Assembly: GCA_007922195.1 (NCBI GenBank)
Contig: ML681995.1
Location: forward strand, 13,633,879-13,697,878
From: Podocnemis expansa
Lineage: Eukaryota; Chordata; Testudines; Podocnemididae
Direction: 5' to 3'
DNA: 64,000 nt
The notes below the pieces were generated by a model, which was given only the letters and a program-made list of their open reading frames with translations, had not been told where the DNA came from and did not search any database. The position numbers and the translations under genes were made by a program. This document shows positions 32,586-44,321 of the stretch, piece after piece. How positions within the stretch are numbered: the first letter of the stretch is position 1; every line of letters begins with the position of its first letter.

Positions 32586-35340
32586 TAACAGAGATAACAG
32601 AGACGTGGTGGGATAGTTTGCATGACTGGAGCTCTGCAATAGATGGGTATAAACTGTTCAGGAAGGACAGGCAGGGAAGGAAAGGGGGAGGAATAGCACT
32701 ATATGTAGAGGAGCTCTATGACTGCTCAGAGCTTCATTATGAAAGTGGAAACAAGCCAGTTGAAAGTCTGTGGGTTAAGTTTAGAGGGGAGAGCAACAAG
32801 GGGGATGTTGTGGTAGGTGTCTGCTATAGACCACCAGATCAGAAGGAGGAGGTGGATGAGGCATTCTATGGACAACTGACAGAAATTTCTAGAGCACAGG
32901 CCCTGGTTCTCATGGGGGACTTCAATTACCCTGACATCTGCTGGAAGGCCAATACAGCAGTGCACGGGCAATCCAGGAAGTTTCTGGAGAGTGTTGAGGA
33001 CAACTTCCTGGTACAAATGCTGGAGCAACCAACTAGGGGCCTTGCACCTCTCAATCTGCTGCTCACAAATAGAGAAGAATTTTTCAGGGAAGTAGAAGTG
33101 AATGGCAACGTGGGTAGCAGTGACCATGAAATGATTGAGTTCAAGTTGATGATTAAAGGAAAGAAGGAAAGAAGCAAAACGCAGACCCTGGACTTCAGAA
33201 AAGCAGATTTTGTCTCCCTCAGGGAACTGATGGGCAGGATCCCTTGGGAGGCTGATCTGAAGGGGAAAGGTGTCCAAAAGGGTTTAGTGCATTTTAAAGA
33301 AACCCTGCTAAGGGTACAGGAAGATACAATTCCGATAAGGAGAAAGCACAGCAAATGTGGAAGGCGCCCACTGTGGCTTAACAGAGAGCTCTGCACTGAG
33401 CTGAAGCATAAAAAGGACGCTTACAGGAAGTGGAAGCTAGGACAGATGACTAAGGAGGCATATAAAGACATTGCTTGGGACTGCAGGGATAAAATCAGAA
33501 AGGCCAAAGGACAAATGGAGTTGCGACTAGCAAAGGATGTGAAGGATAGCAGGAAGGGGTTCTACAAGTATGTTAATAACAAGAAGAGGATCAGGGATGG
33601 TGTAGGTCCCTTACTGAATGGGGCAGGCATCCTCGTGACAGAGGATGAGGAAAAAGCTGAAGTGCTCAATGCTTTTTTTACTTCAGTTTTCACAAGCAGG
33701 GTCAGCTCCCAGCCCACTACACTAGGTATGGTAGACTGGGGAGAAGAAAGGCCCTTGGTGACAGAAGGTCAGGTTAGGGACTCCTTAAAGAAACTAGATG
33801 TGCACAAGTCCATGGGGCTGGATGAACTGCATCCGAGGGTGCTGAGGCAGCTGGCTGATGAGATAGCAGTACCGTTGGCCATTATCTTTGAAAACTCATG
33901 GCGAACAGGGGAGGTGCCAGAGGACTGGAAAAAAGCAAATACAGTACCTATCTTCAAGAAAGGCAAAAAGGAGGATCCAGGGAATTACAGACCTGTCAGC
34001 CTCACCTCAATCCCTGGAAAAATCATGGAGCAGCTTCTCAAAGAATCCATCCTGAAACACTTGGAGGAAAATAGAGTAATCAGGAACAGTCAGCATGGAT
34101 TCACCAAGGGTAAATCATGCCTGACCAACCTCATCGCCTTCTATGATGAGATGACTGGATTTGTGGATGCAGGAAGAGACATTGATATGATATACCTTGA
34201 CTTTAGCAAGGCTTTTGATACAGTTTCCCACAGCATTCTCATTGGCAAATTAAGGAAGCATGGGTCAGATGCGTGTACTGTAAGGTGGATAGAAAACTGG
34301 CTAGATCAACGGTTTCAGCATGTAGGAATCAATGACTCCATGTCAAGTTGGCAAGCAGTAACGAGTGGCGTGCCCCAGGGGTCGGTCCTGGGGCCAGTTC
34401 TGTTCAATGTTTTCATTAATGATCTGGATGATGGGATAGATTGCACACTTAGTAAGTTTGCGGATGATACCAAACTGGGGGGAACGGTAGACACCCTGGA
34501 GGGCAGGGACAGGATTCAGGGAGACCTAGACAAATTGGAGCAGTGGGCCAAGAGGAATCTCATGAGGTTCAACAAGGACAAGTATAAAATCCTGCACTTG
34601 GGACGAAAAAACCCCATGTACTGCTACAGGCTGGGGAGTGATCAGCTAAATAGCAGCACTGGAGAAAAGGACCTGGGAGTCATGGTGGATGGGAAGCTGG
34701 ATATGAGTCAGCAATGTGCACTTGCTGCCAGAAAGGCCAATGACATACTGGGCTGCATCAGAAGAAGTGTTGCCAGCAGATCGAGGGATGTGATCATTCC
34801 CCTCTATTCTGCACTAGTGAGGCCACGTCTGGAATACTGTGTCCAGTTTTGGGCTCCCCACTACAAAAAGGACATGGACAAATTAGAGAGAGTCCAGAGG
34901 AGGGCAACAAAAATGATCAAAGGGCTGGAGCACAAGCCCTATGAAGAAAGACTGAAGGAACTAGGCTTATTTAGCCTGCAGAAGAGAAGATTGAGGGGGG
35001 ATTTGATAGCAACCTTCAACTACTTGAAGGGTTGCTCCAAGGAGGATGGTGCTCGACTGTTCTCAGTAGTAACAGAGGGCAGAACGAGAAGCAATGGTTT
35101 CAAGTTACAGCTGGGGCGGTCCAGGCTGGATATTAGGAGAAACTTCCTTACTAGGCGAGTGGTGAAACATTGGAATAAGCTGCCTAGGGAGGCGGTGGAA
35201 TCTCCATCTCTGGAGGTGTTCAAGGCCCAGATGGACAAAACCCTGACTGGGATGATCTAATGGGAGTGGTCCTGCTTTTTTTGGCAGGGTGTTGGACTAG
35301 ATGACCTCGTGGGGTCCCTTCCAACCCTATGATTCTATGA
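32586..35340 (+). mobile_element. young CR1 LINE copy Y, inserted into copy A
   Basis: This 5'-truncated CR1 (2755 bp) lies on the opposite strand from its host element. Its 5' boundary is within the endonuclease coding region (ITETWWDS, 32594-32617). Its 3' end is canonical: TGGGATGATCTAATGG, GTGTTGGACTAGATGACCTC, then CCTATGATTCTATGA at 35340. Any target-site duplication is at most 2 bp (GA), which fits CR1 habit. A 9-bp tandem ATAACAGAG (32585-32593, 32594-32602) sits at the 5' junction. Its ORF2 is open to the normal stop, unlike every other CR1 in the window. Confidence 0.95.
32618..35260 (+). CDS. CR1 ORF2 protein, N-terminally truncated (endonuclease + reverse transcriptase)
   Basis: The product would nick target DNA and reverse-transcribe CR1 RNA at the nick. 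Of 880 codons, residues 1-175 are the C-terminal part of the APE-type endonuclease (GDFN at 100-103, SDH at 168-170). Residues 185-440 are the linker. Residues 440-660 hold the polymerase (YLDFSKAFD at 526-534, [10 protein letters not shown] at 584-593, FADD at 614-617). Residues 690-880 are the CR1 C-terminal domain. There is no stop or frameshift. The listed start is a TTG; the frame is open further upstream (ITETWWDS, then read-through into copy A), so it is no genuine start. The usual first about 40 residues, including YTNVRSLGNKQ, are missing. Retrotransposition in cis is therefore unlikely. Confidence 0.95.
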   Translation: MHDWSSAIDGYKLFRKDRQGRKGGGIALYVEELYDCSELHYESGNKPVESLWVKFRGESNKGDVVVGVCYRPPDQKEEVDEAFYGQLTEISRAQALVLMGDFNYPDICWKANTAVHGQSRKFLESVEDNFLVQMLEQPTRGLAPLNLLLTNREEFFREVEVNGNVGSSDHEMIEFKLMIKGKKERSKTQTLDFRKADFVSLRELMGRIPWEADLKGKGVQKGLVHFKETLLRVQEDTIPIRRKHSKCGRRPLWLNRELCTELKHKKDAYRKWKLGQMTKEAYKDIAWDCRDKIRKAKGQMELRLAKDVKDSRKGFYKYVNNKKRIRDGVGPLLNGAGILVTEDEEKAEVLNAFFTSVFTSRVSSQPTTLGMVDWGEERPLVTEGQVRDSLKKLDVHKSMGLDELHPRVLRQLADEIAVPLAIIFENSWRTGEVPEDWKKANTVPIFKKGKKEDPGNYRPVSLTSIPGKIMEQLLKESILKHLEENRVIRNSQHGFTKGKSCLTNLIAFYDEMTGFVDAGRDIDMIYLDFSKAFDTVSHSILIGKLRKHGSDACTVRWIENWLDQRFQHVGINDSMSSWQAVTSGVPQGSVLGPVLFNVFINDLDDGIDCTLSKFADDTKLGGTVDTLEGRDRIQGDLDKLEQWAKRNLMRFNKDKYKILHLGRKNPMYCYRLGSDQLNSSTGEKDLGVMVDGKLDMSQQCALAARKANDILGCIRRSVASRSRDVIIPLYSALVRPRLEYCVQFWAPHYKKDMDKLERVQRRATKMIKGLEHKPYEERLKELGLFSLQKRRLRGDLIATFNYLKGCSKEDGARLFSVVTEGRTRSNGFKLQLGRSRLDIRRNFLTRRVVKHWNKLPREAVESPSLEVFKAQMDKTLTGMI

Positions 35341-36384
35341 ACCGGCCCCAGGACCGACCCCTGGGGCACACCACTCATGACTGGTTGCCAGCTACACATG
35401 GAACCATTGATTCCTACATGCTGAAACTGTTGATCTAGCCAGTTTTCTATCCACCTTATAGTCCACCTATCCAACCCATACTTCCTTAATTTGCCAATGA
35501 GAATGCTGTGGGAAACTGTATCAAAAGCCTTGCTAAAATCAAGGTATATGACATCAATGGTTCTTCCTGCATCCAGAAAACCAGTCATCTGATCATAGAA
35601 GGAAATGAGATTGGTCAGAAATGATTTACCCTTGGTAAATCCATGCTGACTGTTCCTGATCACTTTATTTTCCTCTAAGTGTTTGAGGATGGATTCTTTG
35701 AGAATCTGCTCCATAATTTTTCCAGGGATTGAGGTGAGGCTGACTGGTCTGTAATTCCCCGGATCCTCCTTTTTCCCTTTCTTGAAAATAGGCACTACAT
35801 TTGCTTTTTTCCAATCCTCTTGCACCTCCCCTGTTCTCCATGAGTTTCGAAAGATAACGGCCAGGGGTGCTGTTATCTCATCGGCCAATTCCCTCAGCAC
35901 CCTTGGATGCAGTTCGTCCGGCCCCATGGACTTGTGCACATCCAGCTTCTTTAAGCAGTCCCTAACCTTGACCGTCCATCACCAACGGCCTGTCGTCTTC
36001 TCTCCCATCTGCCACACCCATGGTAGAGGGCTGGGAGCTGACCCTGCCTGTGAAAACTGAAGCAAAAAATGCATTGAGCACCTCAGCTTTTTCCTCGTCC
36101 TCTGTCACGAGGATGCCTGCCCCATTCAGTAAGGGACCTACACCATCCCTGATCCTCTTCTTGTTATTAACATACTTGTAGAACCCCTTCCTGCTATCCT
36201 TCACATCCTTTGCTAGTCGCAACTCCATTTGTCCTTTGGCCTTTCTGATTTTATCCCTGCAGTCCCAAGCAATGTCTTTATATGCCTCCTTGGTCATCGG
36301 ACCAAGCTTCCACTTCCTGTAAGCTTCCTTTTTATGTTTAATCTCAGAGCAGAGTTCTCTGCTAAGCCATTTTGGCTGCCTCAC
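35341..36384 (-). pseudogene. CR1 copy A ORF2, linker and reverse transcriptase N-terminal part
   Basis: The first open block (36384 down to 35962) covers the linker from RQPKWLSRELCSEIKHKK to PLVMDGQG. A frameshift near 35940-35960 then leads into the polymerase block [20 protein letters not shown] through [14 protein letters not shown] and [11 protein letters not shown], where copy Y interrupts. Motif A (YLDFSKAFD) and motif B ([10 protein letters not shown]) are intact. The codons after 35341 (minus) belong to copy Y, so the frame's last about 40 residues are not CR1-A protein. Confidence 0.93.
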
Positions 36385-36450
36385 ATGTTTGTTCTTTCTC
36401 CCAATTGGAATGGCAACTTCCTGTGCCCTTAGCAGGGTTTCTTTAAAATA

Positions 36451-37399
36451 TCACCAACTCTCTTGGACCCTTTTCCCCTTCAGATTAGCTTCCCAAGGGA
36501 TCCTGCCCATCAGTTCCCTGAGGGAGCCAAAATCTGCTTTTTTGAAGTCCAGGGTTTGTGTTTTGCTTCTTTCCTTCCTTCCTTTAATCAGGATCCTAAA
36601 CTCAACCATGTCATGGTCACTACTGCCTAGCTTGCCATTTACCTCTACGTCCCTGATCAATTCTTCCCTGTTTGTGAGCAGCAGGTCGAGCGGTGCAAGA
36701 TCCCTAGTTGGTTCCTCTAGCATTTGTACTAGAAGGTTGTCCCCAGCTCTCTCTAAAAACTTCTGGATTGCCCATGCACTGCAGTATTGGTCTCCCAGCA
36801 GATGTCAGGGTAATTGAAGTCCCCATGAGCACCAGGGCCTGTGATCTAGAAGCTTCTGCTAACTGTCCATAGAACACCTCATCCACCTCCTGCTTCTGGT
36901 CTGGTGGTCTATAGCAGACACCCACCACAACATCCCCCTTGTTGCTTTCCCCTCTCAGTGTAACCCACAGACTTTCTACTGGCAGGCTTCCACTTCCATA
37001 ATGGAGCTCTGAGCAGTCATAGAGCTCTTTTACATATAGTGCTACTCCTCCCCCTCTTCTTCCCTGCCTGTCTTTCCTGAACAGTTTATACCCATCCATG
37101 GCAGAGCTCCAGTCATGCAGACTATCCCACCACATCTCCATTATTTCTATAATATCATAGTTCCTTGTCTGCGCTAGTATTACCAATTCTTCTTGCTTAT
37201 TTCCCAGGCTCCTCACATTAGTGTACAGGCACCTAAGATACCCAGCTGATTGCCCTACTTTGTCATGTTGATTTCCAATTCTATTAGATAAACCTCCTTG
37301 CATTTTTTCTTGGAGTTCTCCTCCCCAACTCTCCTCACATACTGGGGCTTCAGTAGAGCACTTAAGACATTTATTTGATTTCCCCCCCCCATGTCCCAA
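36451..37399 (-). pseudogene. CR1 copy A ORF2, APE endonuclease region
   Basis: The N-terminal endonuclease is recognisable: LRCLYTNVRSLGNKQEEL, then [13 protein letters not shown] (the catalytic glutamate E is kept, in place of ITETWW), then RRGGGVALYV and [13 protein letters not shown]. Near 36822 a one-base loss in a G-run turns [10 protein letters not shown] into [10 protein letters not shown], a frameshift. The correct frame resumes as [20 protein letters not shown] with SDHDM present, and a stop (near 36451) follows the PWEANLKGKRVQ segment. The ORF2 start is probably near 37515. Confidence 0.9.
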
Positions 37400-37545
37400 C
37401 TACCTTCTCTTTTATTGCTGGTGCTACAGTCCCAGCCCCCCCCCCCAAGTTCTATCCCTTCCCCCAGATCACCCACATTGTCACTTACCTGTGGGCTTTG
37501 GTCTCCTCCCCCCATTGAACTTAGTTTAAAGCCCTCCTCACTAGG

Positions 37546-38340
37546 TCAGCCAGTGTGCCCAAATATGCTCTTCCCCTTCCTGGACAGGTGAAGGCCATCT
37601 CTGCCTATCAATCCTCTGTCCTGAAACAGGACTCCATGGTCAAGGAAGCCAAATCCCTCCTGACCGCACCACCTTCGCAGCCAGGCATTCACCTCTAGGA
37701 TGCATCTGTCTCTCCTCAGGCCTCTAGCCTTGACTGGAAGGATCGAGGAGAACACCACCTGTGCTCCAAACTCCTTCACCCTCGCTCCCAGAGCCCTGAA
37801 GTCACCTTTGATCTGCTGAGGATAACATCTCACAGTATCATTGGTACCCACATGGATAAGAAGCATGGGGTAGTAGTCTGAGGGGCGGATGATTTTAGAC
37901 AATCCCTCCATTACATCTCGGATACAGGCACCTGGCAGGCAGCATACATCTCTAGAGGCCTTGTCAGGGTGACAGATGGGTGCCTCCGTTCCTGTCAGGA
38001 GTGAGTCCCCAATCACCACAACCCTACGTTTCCTCTTAGGTGAGGTGGCTGTGATCTGCCCAGCCTTTGGGGTGGATGGCATCTCCTCTACCTCCTTTAG
38101 TGTGTCCAGCACCGCATAATGGTTCCTCACCACAATGGGTGGTGGGATGTAAGCAGGCGTGGAGCACTGTCTACTGCCAGAGGTGACCAGCTGCCAGTGT
38201 CCTTCCTCTGCCATAGGCATCCCATCCGTTTCCAGAGCTGTGGCAGTAGCCCTTGGCACCGGGATAGGGACCTCCTCCTTGCAGGTCTCATCGTGGACAC
38301 TGTCAAGGAACTTTTCCAGGGCATAGATACCCCTGAGTCG
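37546..38340 (-). CDS. CR1 ORF1 protein, 5'-truncated, SGNH/GDSL esterase domain
   Basis: CR1 ORF1 proteins carry an SGNH-hydrolase (esterase) domain thought to help the RNP interact with membranes or lipids; that role is a family hypothesis. All invariant residues are visible in the 237 codons ending at 37546 (numbered from the GTG at 38259): block I VVIGDSLL (Ser86), block II PGACIRDV (Gly110), block III IHVGTND (Asn140), block V RDGLHLSRKG (Asp221, His224). The frame stays open upstream to about 38340 (GIYALEKFLDSVHDETC), where the element's 5' truncation meets a stop in flanking DNA. A conventional start is therefore missing. Unlike its ORF2, this frame has no internal defect. Confidence 0.92.
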   Translation of the reverse strand, partial: RLRGIYALEKFLDSVHDETCKEEVPIPVPRATATALETDGMPMAEEGHWQLVTSGSRQCSTPAYIPPPIVVRNHYAVLDTLKEVEEMPSTPKAGQITATSPKRKRRVVVIGDSLLTGTEAPICHPDKASRDVCCLPGACIRDVMEGLSKIIRPSDYYPMLLIHVGTNDTVRCYPQQIKGDFRALGARVKEFGAQVVFSSILPVKARGLRRDRCILEVNAWLRRWCGQEGFGFLDHGVLFQDRGLIGRDGLHLSRKGKSIFGHTG

Positions 38341-40378
38341 TGCTCAAGCAACATTTTCTTACTTTGCTTATCTGTAAATTTTGATTATCAGTGGAAATAT
38401 TTTTGTCAATTTGGGAAGAATGATGAAATTGACATTTACCATCAATTACTGATAAAGATCTAATCCTTCCAAACCTGGTTTTAGATGGACATAAGCTCCT
38501 CAGTAGGAGGTGATAAGCTGATTATAAATCAAGGTGACAAGTAACCTGTTGGGGACACTAATCTGTAAGAATTAAGTCAACATTTATTAAAATAGCTAAT
38601 GGTTTATAAAATTTTTATAATTGTTACAATTGTTAATTGTTTATAAACTCTTATAATCAGAGCCTTAACATAATGAGTACCCCATATGACTTGACTGAAT
38701 TTTTGCCAATTGTGTTTCATATGTTATTGCACCTTCAACACTTTAAGTAAAATTTCAGAGATGGCTATATCTCATATGGAAGGTGTGAAAACATTAACTT
38801 CTACTTGTTCTTGAGGTGGAGTCTGAACTATGTGTATAGCTCTGTGGCATATAAATCAATAAATGGCCCTATTTTTCACCATAAATTGGGTCCATTTCAC
38901 TTTTGGGGGGGGGGATTGCAACCAAGTGAGACATTTTGCTTACATGGCCTCCTTTTTCCAGCTGATGCCATACTGTGGAATATCTTGAACTTCAAGCCAT
39001 CCTGCATTGCATTGTGCAATATTTGAAACACTTCCCTTTATGACACATGCTTGAGCCATGTCAGCAGTTTCAGTCAGTAGAACGTGCGCACTAATCACCC
39101 TATCACAACTGAAAGGCAAGATGGCTGAGGTAATATTTTTTTATGGGATCAACTTCTGTTATTGAGAGACAAGCTTTCAAGCTTACCCAGTGCTGCTGTT
39201 TCTTCTGCTGGCAGTGTCAACAGAAAGGGCAAAGACAAAATTGGCGGTAGAAGGAAGTACCCTTTGGACTCTCTGGCTGCTCACCCCAGTTGAGGATTGA
39301 AGTGCATTCACAGTGTGGTGTGGGAGAACCCTCATGTCATGTTACAGTTGCGCAGGCGTTACCAGTACTGTGGGTTAGAAGAGTACTTTCATTGACTCCG
39401 GGCAATGAATCCGGCACCATTTAATAAGTTCGTATAAAATAATTGCTCAGTGAGGCCCTTGCATTTATTCACCTACTAACCCAATGGGTAACATTTTTTC
39501 CCCTTTTGCTCTTTAGTCATTTTTCACTCCAGCAACTTTTCTTCTGTTCTGTTCCTTGTCTCCTTAGGTCATTAACGTAAAATGAAAAAGGTGGTTTTTC
39601 AATGTATTCAACAAAAGTCCACTACTAATTCCCCTTGTCTGTCTTGGTGGTGATGCAGTGCATTCAAAGAATTCCAGCAATTTTCCGAGGCATGACCTGC
39701 CTCTTATAAATTCTGCTTGTGCCTTTGAAACCTTTCAGCAACTTGTTCTGTGTCAAATATTCCTCCATTTTATCTCCTTAAATATTTACAAAAATGCTTC
39801 CAGTGTCTCACATCAAACTAACTGGTCTCTGGTATCTTGGCAAACTCAGCCAGCTTGTTGCGTTTTTGATACTTGAAGCAAACAGGAAAATATTTCATTC
39901 TGGTAGCCCGTAATTACGTATAATGTAATGACTCAGTAAATGTTTTGCAGCTTTAGAAAGAGGACTTTGACTTGTGTGACAGAACCAGGCTTTTTACATT
40001 CTTCCTGAAATAGGAGAGTTCTAAAATAGTTGCTATCCATATCTAACATGTGCAACAAAAATACACCCTGCTAGCTGGTATTATCTCTGGAAATATGGAG
40101 ATCATTTTGAAATGACAGTGTAGTTGGTGAGCTGGGATTTCCTGCTTTAAAATCCTTCCTAGAGTAGAAGCTTAAGGGAAAATGAATTTGGCTAGCCTAG
40201 TTTTCGCATACTAAATCGGCCACTACCACTGCTTCATTAAACCCTGGATCATGTATTCATTTTTTTTACTATGATTTCCTGAGATAAGACTAATAAATCA
40301 ACTAACTTGCTTCAGAGTCTTCAAACAGTGCTCAGAAACTATGCCAAAAAAGAATAAACAGGATGTTTTCATTTAATG
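38341..40378. other. intergenic, with an R2 repeat fragment at 39105-39200
   Basis: AT-rich DNA including an inverted TAAACT/TTTATAA-rich patch (38590-38670). The 39105-39200 piece matches the middle of the R2 repeat at 18349. No gene. Confidence 0.5.
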
Positions 40379-40457
40379 GGCCAGATTTTTATTGGTGTAA
40401 ATGACTACTGACTGGTGGAGTTAGATCAGTTATACCTCATCTGAGAATCTGGCCTCT
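40379..40457. mobile_element. short palindromic repeat relic
   Basis: GGGCCAGATTTTTATTGGTG at the left is mirrored by CTCATCTGAGAATCTGGCC at the right, flanking a core of about 40 bp. It resembles the relics at 10154-10263 and 50766-50830. Confidence 0.5.
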
Positions 40458-43400
40458 GCATATCCAGCACAGAGGATCAGAGAGGTAAAGGGGATGCCAT
40501 GAACTAACTTAATTCTTAGGACACGACTGATGAAAATGCTTCATAAAATGTTGTTCCTCCCAGCTCCCCCTTCTCTTCCGAGTTGTGATTCTCTTTTAGC
40601 TTAAGTGGTAGGAACCTGAGCTGAGGCCTGAGCTCTGACTGTGCAATGTGAAGCTCAAAAGTGGTGTGACATACAATAAAATGGTAACCAAGACTTAGTC
40701 TTAGAAGGCCCATGGGTTGATTACAATATTAGTATGATAGATTCTTAACTGGGAAAAGCTAGTGACGTGACAAAGAGTGGTCATACCTCTATTTAAGAAG
40801 CACTACTGAACAGGACAGACATAGCACCTCTGTGCATGTCTGTGCTGCAGTGTCAGTTGAAGGACCCAGCTAGTGAAAGCAGAAGAATCAGGAAAAGAGA
40901 AGCAAAATATCTTGGACAAAAAGGAACTTGAAGAAGTTTGCAGATCTTCTCTGCCACTGAGAAAACACTAAAGGCGTTTCAGCACTATTGTTGGTTTCTC
41001 AGTATAATGGGTGAAGATGATTGAGAGGTAAAGTGAGGAAGAGAAATGCCTTTCCCCTTCCTGCCCTGACTAGTGTTTCAAGTTGCAGACTCAGCCTTTC
41101 CTTCTTTCTGGTTTAAAAAAGTTAAGTCCATGTCTCTAGTGAGTCTTCTCTGATGGAAGCTCTCCCTTTTCTCCCATGCTAAATTTGGTTCTTGGGGGGT
41201 TGACTCAATAGTAGATATTCCAGTTAAGCAGATAGCAATAAAAAGCAATATAGTTTGGGCTGATGAAAAACTTTTCCATGCAAACATTTTTGATGGAAAA
41301 TGGCTTTTTCAATTAAATGAATGTTTTTCTGATATAATGTGCAATGTCTGCTTTCCAGCAAATGAAAAGCAAAAAATCTTTTTCAGTTGCTGAACACTGA
41401 AAATTTGTGTTCCATCTTTTAATAAAAATTTCAAAGAGAAATGTTCATGTCAGTGGGGGAAAAAAATCACTTGTTTAAATTATATGAAGGAAATACTATT
41501 TCTTGATCATCTCTAAATATAACAGTTTCCAAATTGAATATGAAATTTGGTTTGGTCCATCCTTTTGTAAACAGCATAGAGGCCTTTAATATAAAAACAT
41601 GTCATGTTTAAGTTCCTGTTTTTATATTAAATTTCTGTTTTGATATAGGATATACTGAAGTTGACTTGAGATAATGTATTTATAGACAAGCTGGTGTTGC
41701 TGGTTGTTTTTCTAATAAAGAGCATATCTTCTTACTGCCCAACAGAAATGTTTCAAAGAAAATGTTCTTCATTGAAGCAAAGGTGGTGATTGAAATTAAT
41801 ATAATTTTGCGTGGATTAAAAATATTCATACGAGGTTTGCCACTGGGAGCCCTGTCATTTCAGTTTGGAATGGAAAGCATTCCATTTTCCTACTCTGTAT
41901 TTCAGTCCTGAAATTGTGCACATTATAGTCTAGACAATTTGTAAAAATGTGTACAGTCAACAATTTAAAAAAAAAACAAACCCAAAACCATATTCCTCCC
42001 AGAAACTCTATAACTGAGACAGTGCTTCAGAAACAATAGTAAACTTACAAGAAATAGGCGCATTCACTTGTGCAGTGGCTGGTCTGTCAGAGTTGGGACT
42101 TCAGAAGGGCATTTAGTCAAAAGTGACAGCTCTTAGGGGAATTAACACATACACCACCATCTCTGTGCTTTCATGGCTTTGATCCCAGTAATTCATACAT
42201 TAAGAAAAGGGTCAACAAACCCCAGCCATACAGGTGGACCAGGCAGCCAACCAGGGCACCAGGCTTTACAGGGCACCAAATTAGATGGAAGGTCATTCAC
42301 CTAGGGACCAAAAACCCTTGGACTGCTCCTATATAACGCCATAGCTATGCATACCACTTCACAACAGGTAAAGAAAGGAACCAGAGACAGATTTGCCACT
42401 CTGTAAATCTTAGTCAAAACTTGTAGATGTGTAGTTTTGCAATGAAAACAGAGTGGTATGAAAGTGATGAATGTTGGATGTAGAACAGTTCTTTAATACC
42501 TGCTGTCTCCTTTGACCCATGGTCTTCATAAAGAAAGCCTTCCTTCTTAATTTCTGTGTTCATTTTTGTTCTTGCTTTAAAAACAGCTGTTGCAGTGTGT
42601 CATGTTCATTTTGACTGATTTCCATTTCTGCTCTTAATATTTTTGTTTGCTGCCATCCTTACCAGATTTTCTGTTCTTTATAATGCCCCCATTAGTCTTT
42701 GACTCTGTTTCTTACCTGTCCTTAAATACACTGATATGTCTTGTCCTTTCTGGCTCCTGACACTAAAAATGTTTTAAAATGCAGGAAGGAAATAGTTTAG
42801 AAAGGCTGCAATGTAAATTGCATGATTCAATTCGCTAGCACTTTTCTGGTACAGTATGTACCCAGCTATCACACTCTGTTCTCCATAGTATATTAAGGTA
42901 TTCATTACTAGTAGCGGAAGCTTGTTAACAAGGTAACAGCGATGATTCCGTTATCCTCCCGTTTCCTTCTGAAAGAGGGCCATTAAAAATGTAGGAAAAG
43001 GCGTTTTACTCTGACTCAAAATTTGAGCAAATTTGATTTCTATTTATTAGTGAAACTTGTGCTGCTGAAGAAAAGCCAGATGGACAGTCATGGGGTATGA
43101 AATCCTTTCTTCATCCACAGAACAGGTAGCAGAAGTGGCTGTTCTTCTGCCCTGGCAATTTTGGCTTATTCCAGACCTAGCACTATTGTCCTCCTAGAGG
43201 TTGTTCTCCATGTTCCCAAATCATTGCACACTCTGCCCAGAGAGGTGGAAATTTGTGCTGGGGATTTTGTGCTGTGGAAGTCTGATCTCTGAGAAGATAA
43301 TGAAAACCACAGAGCTCACTACCTAAAGACAGTAGTCTTACCAGCAAATGCCAACTATCTTATTTCTCTATCATTTTTGACTTGATTCAGAATGACAGCC

Positions 43401-44313
43401 TACCGGTGCCTGCCTGGGTCTGTATTGCACTGAACTGTCTTGTTCTGGTTTTTTCCTCTGAAACAGTGGGCACTGGCCATTGTCAGAACAGAGGATGCTG
43501 GATTGCATGGCCCATTTTTCTGACCCAACATGGCCATTTTTATGTTCTCATTGCGTCATTTCTGCTAATTCTCTGGCTCTTTGAGCGAGCGTTCAGATAC
43601 TCTGGCTGTCAGGGAACCAACTGACACACGTTTGGTGCTTTGGTTCAACACAGATACTTTCACTTGGCTGTTAGGAACTCCTGTTTATCTGACCCACCAG
43701 TGTAGGGGCTGCACAGTTCTGGCTGCTTGCCTTCCCTATCCTGAAGAGATTTCAGGAGGAAAGTGAAGGCGAAGCTCCATCTCATTGCCTGACGCAGCAT
43801 CATCTGTAAAGCAATAATTCTGGGCTTCCTTTGTGGCTCAGCAATTGATGAGGATTGTCCTTCCTAACTTGAGGAATCCCCCTGTGATGTTCCCCTCCTG
43901 CAATTCGGATTGATGTGCTGCTGTGCCCGTGACTCCTAATCCTCAGCCCTGCTTCGCTGGGTGAACACCCCAGCATCTTGTGTGTAATTGGTGTCTAGAC
44001 AGTGGAAGTGTGCTCACTAGTCATTCATGGGATGATCCCTCAGTGAGCATCCCTAGCCCCTAGGTGCAACACCAGGAACTTCCATTTTGCAGCGATCAGG
44101 ACCCTTTTCAGATCACTGCAGGCTCATTTACCCTGGCCCATCAGTTTAACAAAGAAACTGATATGCAGTTAGTCTTTGTTTAAAGTCAGGTGTTCACTCT
44201 TGCACTCCCTTTCCAAAATCCACATAGCTTTAGCTAAAACAACATTACTTTATTGTTTAAAACTCAATTTTAAGTGAGTATATATCAAATCAATGTAAAA
44301 TCAGGTAATTAAT
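40458..44313. other. intergenic, repeat-poor
   Basis: Largely unique AT-rich DNA. 42200-42330 (CCAACCAGGGCACCAGGCTT, CACCTAGGGACCAAAAACCC) looks like a fragment of a hAT MITE related to the one at 44322. No gene or RNA seen. Confidence 0.45.
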
Positions 44314-44321
44314 CAGTCAAG

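Larger units (their letters stand above)
31666..38340 (-). mobile_element. CR1 LINE copy A, antisense, split by CR1 copy Y
   Basis: The element reads on the minus strand from within ORF1 (5' truncated at about 38340) to the 3' end at 31666 (complement …AACCCTATGATTCTATG). It is in two pieces, 35341-38340 and 31666-32585. The 35341 end completes GSVLGPV and the 32585 end continues with LFNIFIND in the same codon phase, so the intervening 2755 bp was inserted later. Element length without the insert is about 3.9 kb. ORF1 is open; ORF2 carries frameshifts, a stop and an active-site change. Confidence 0.95.

Noticed and set aside
32726..33396. Minus-strand frames of 156 and 183 codons opposite CR1 ORF2
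   Set aside because: They are shadows of the real CR1 frame; no independent domain.
32618..35260. The 880-codon frame as a host gene
   Set aside because: It is CR1 ORF2 (endonuclease and polymerase motifs, CR1 3' end) and lacks its N-terminus.
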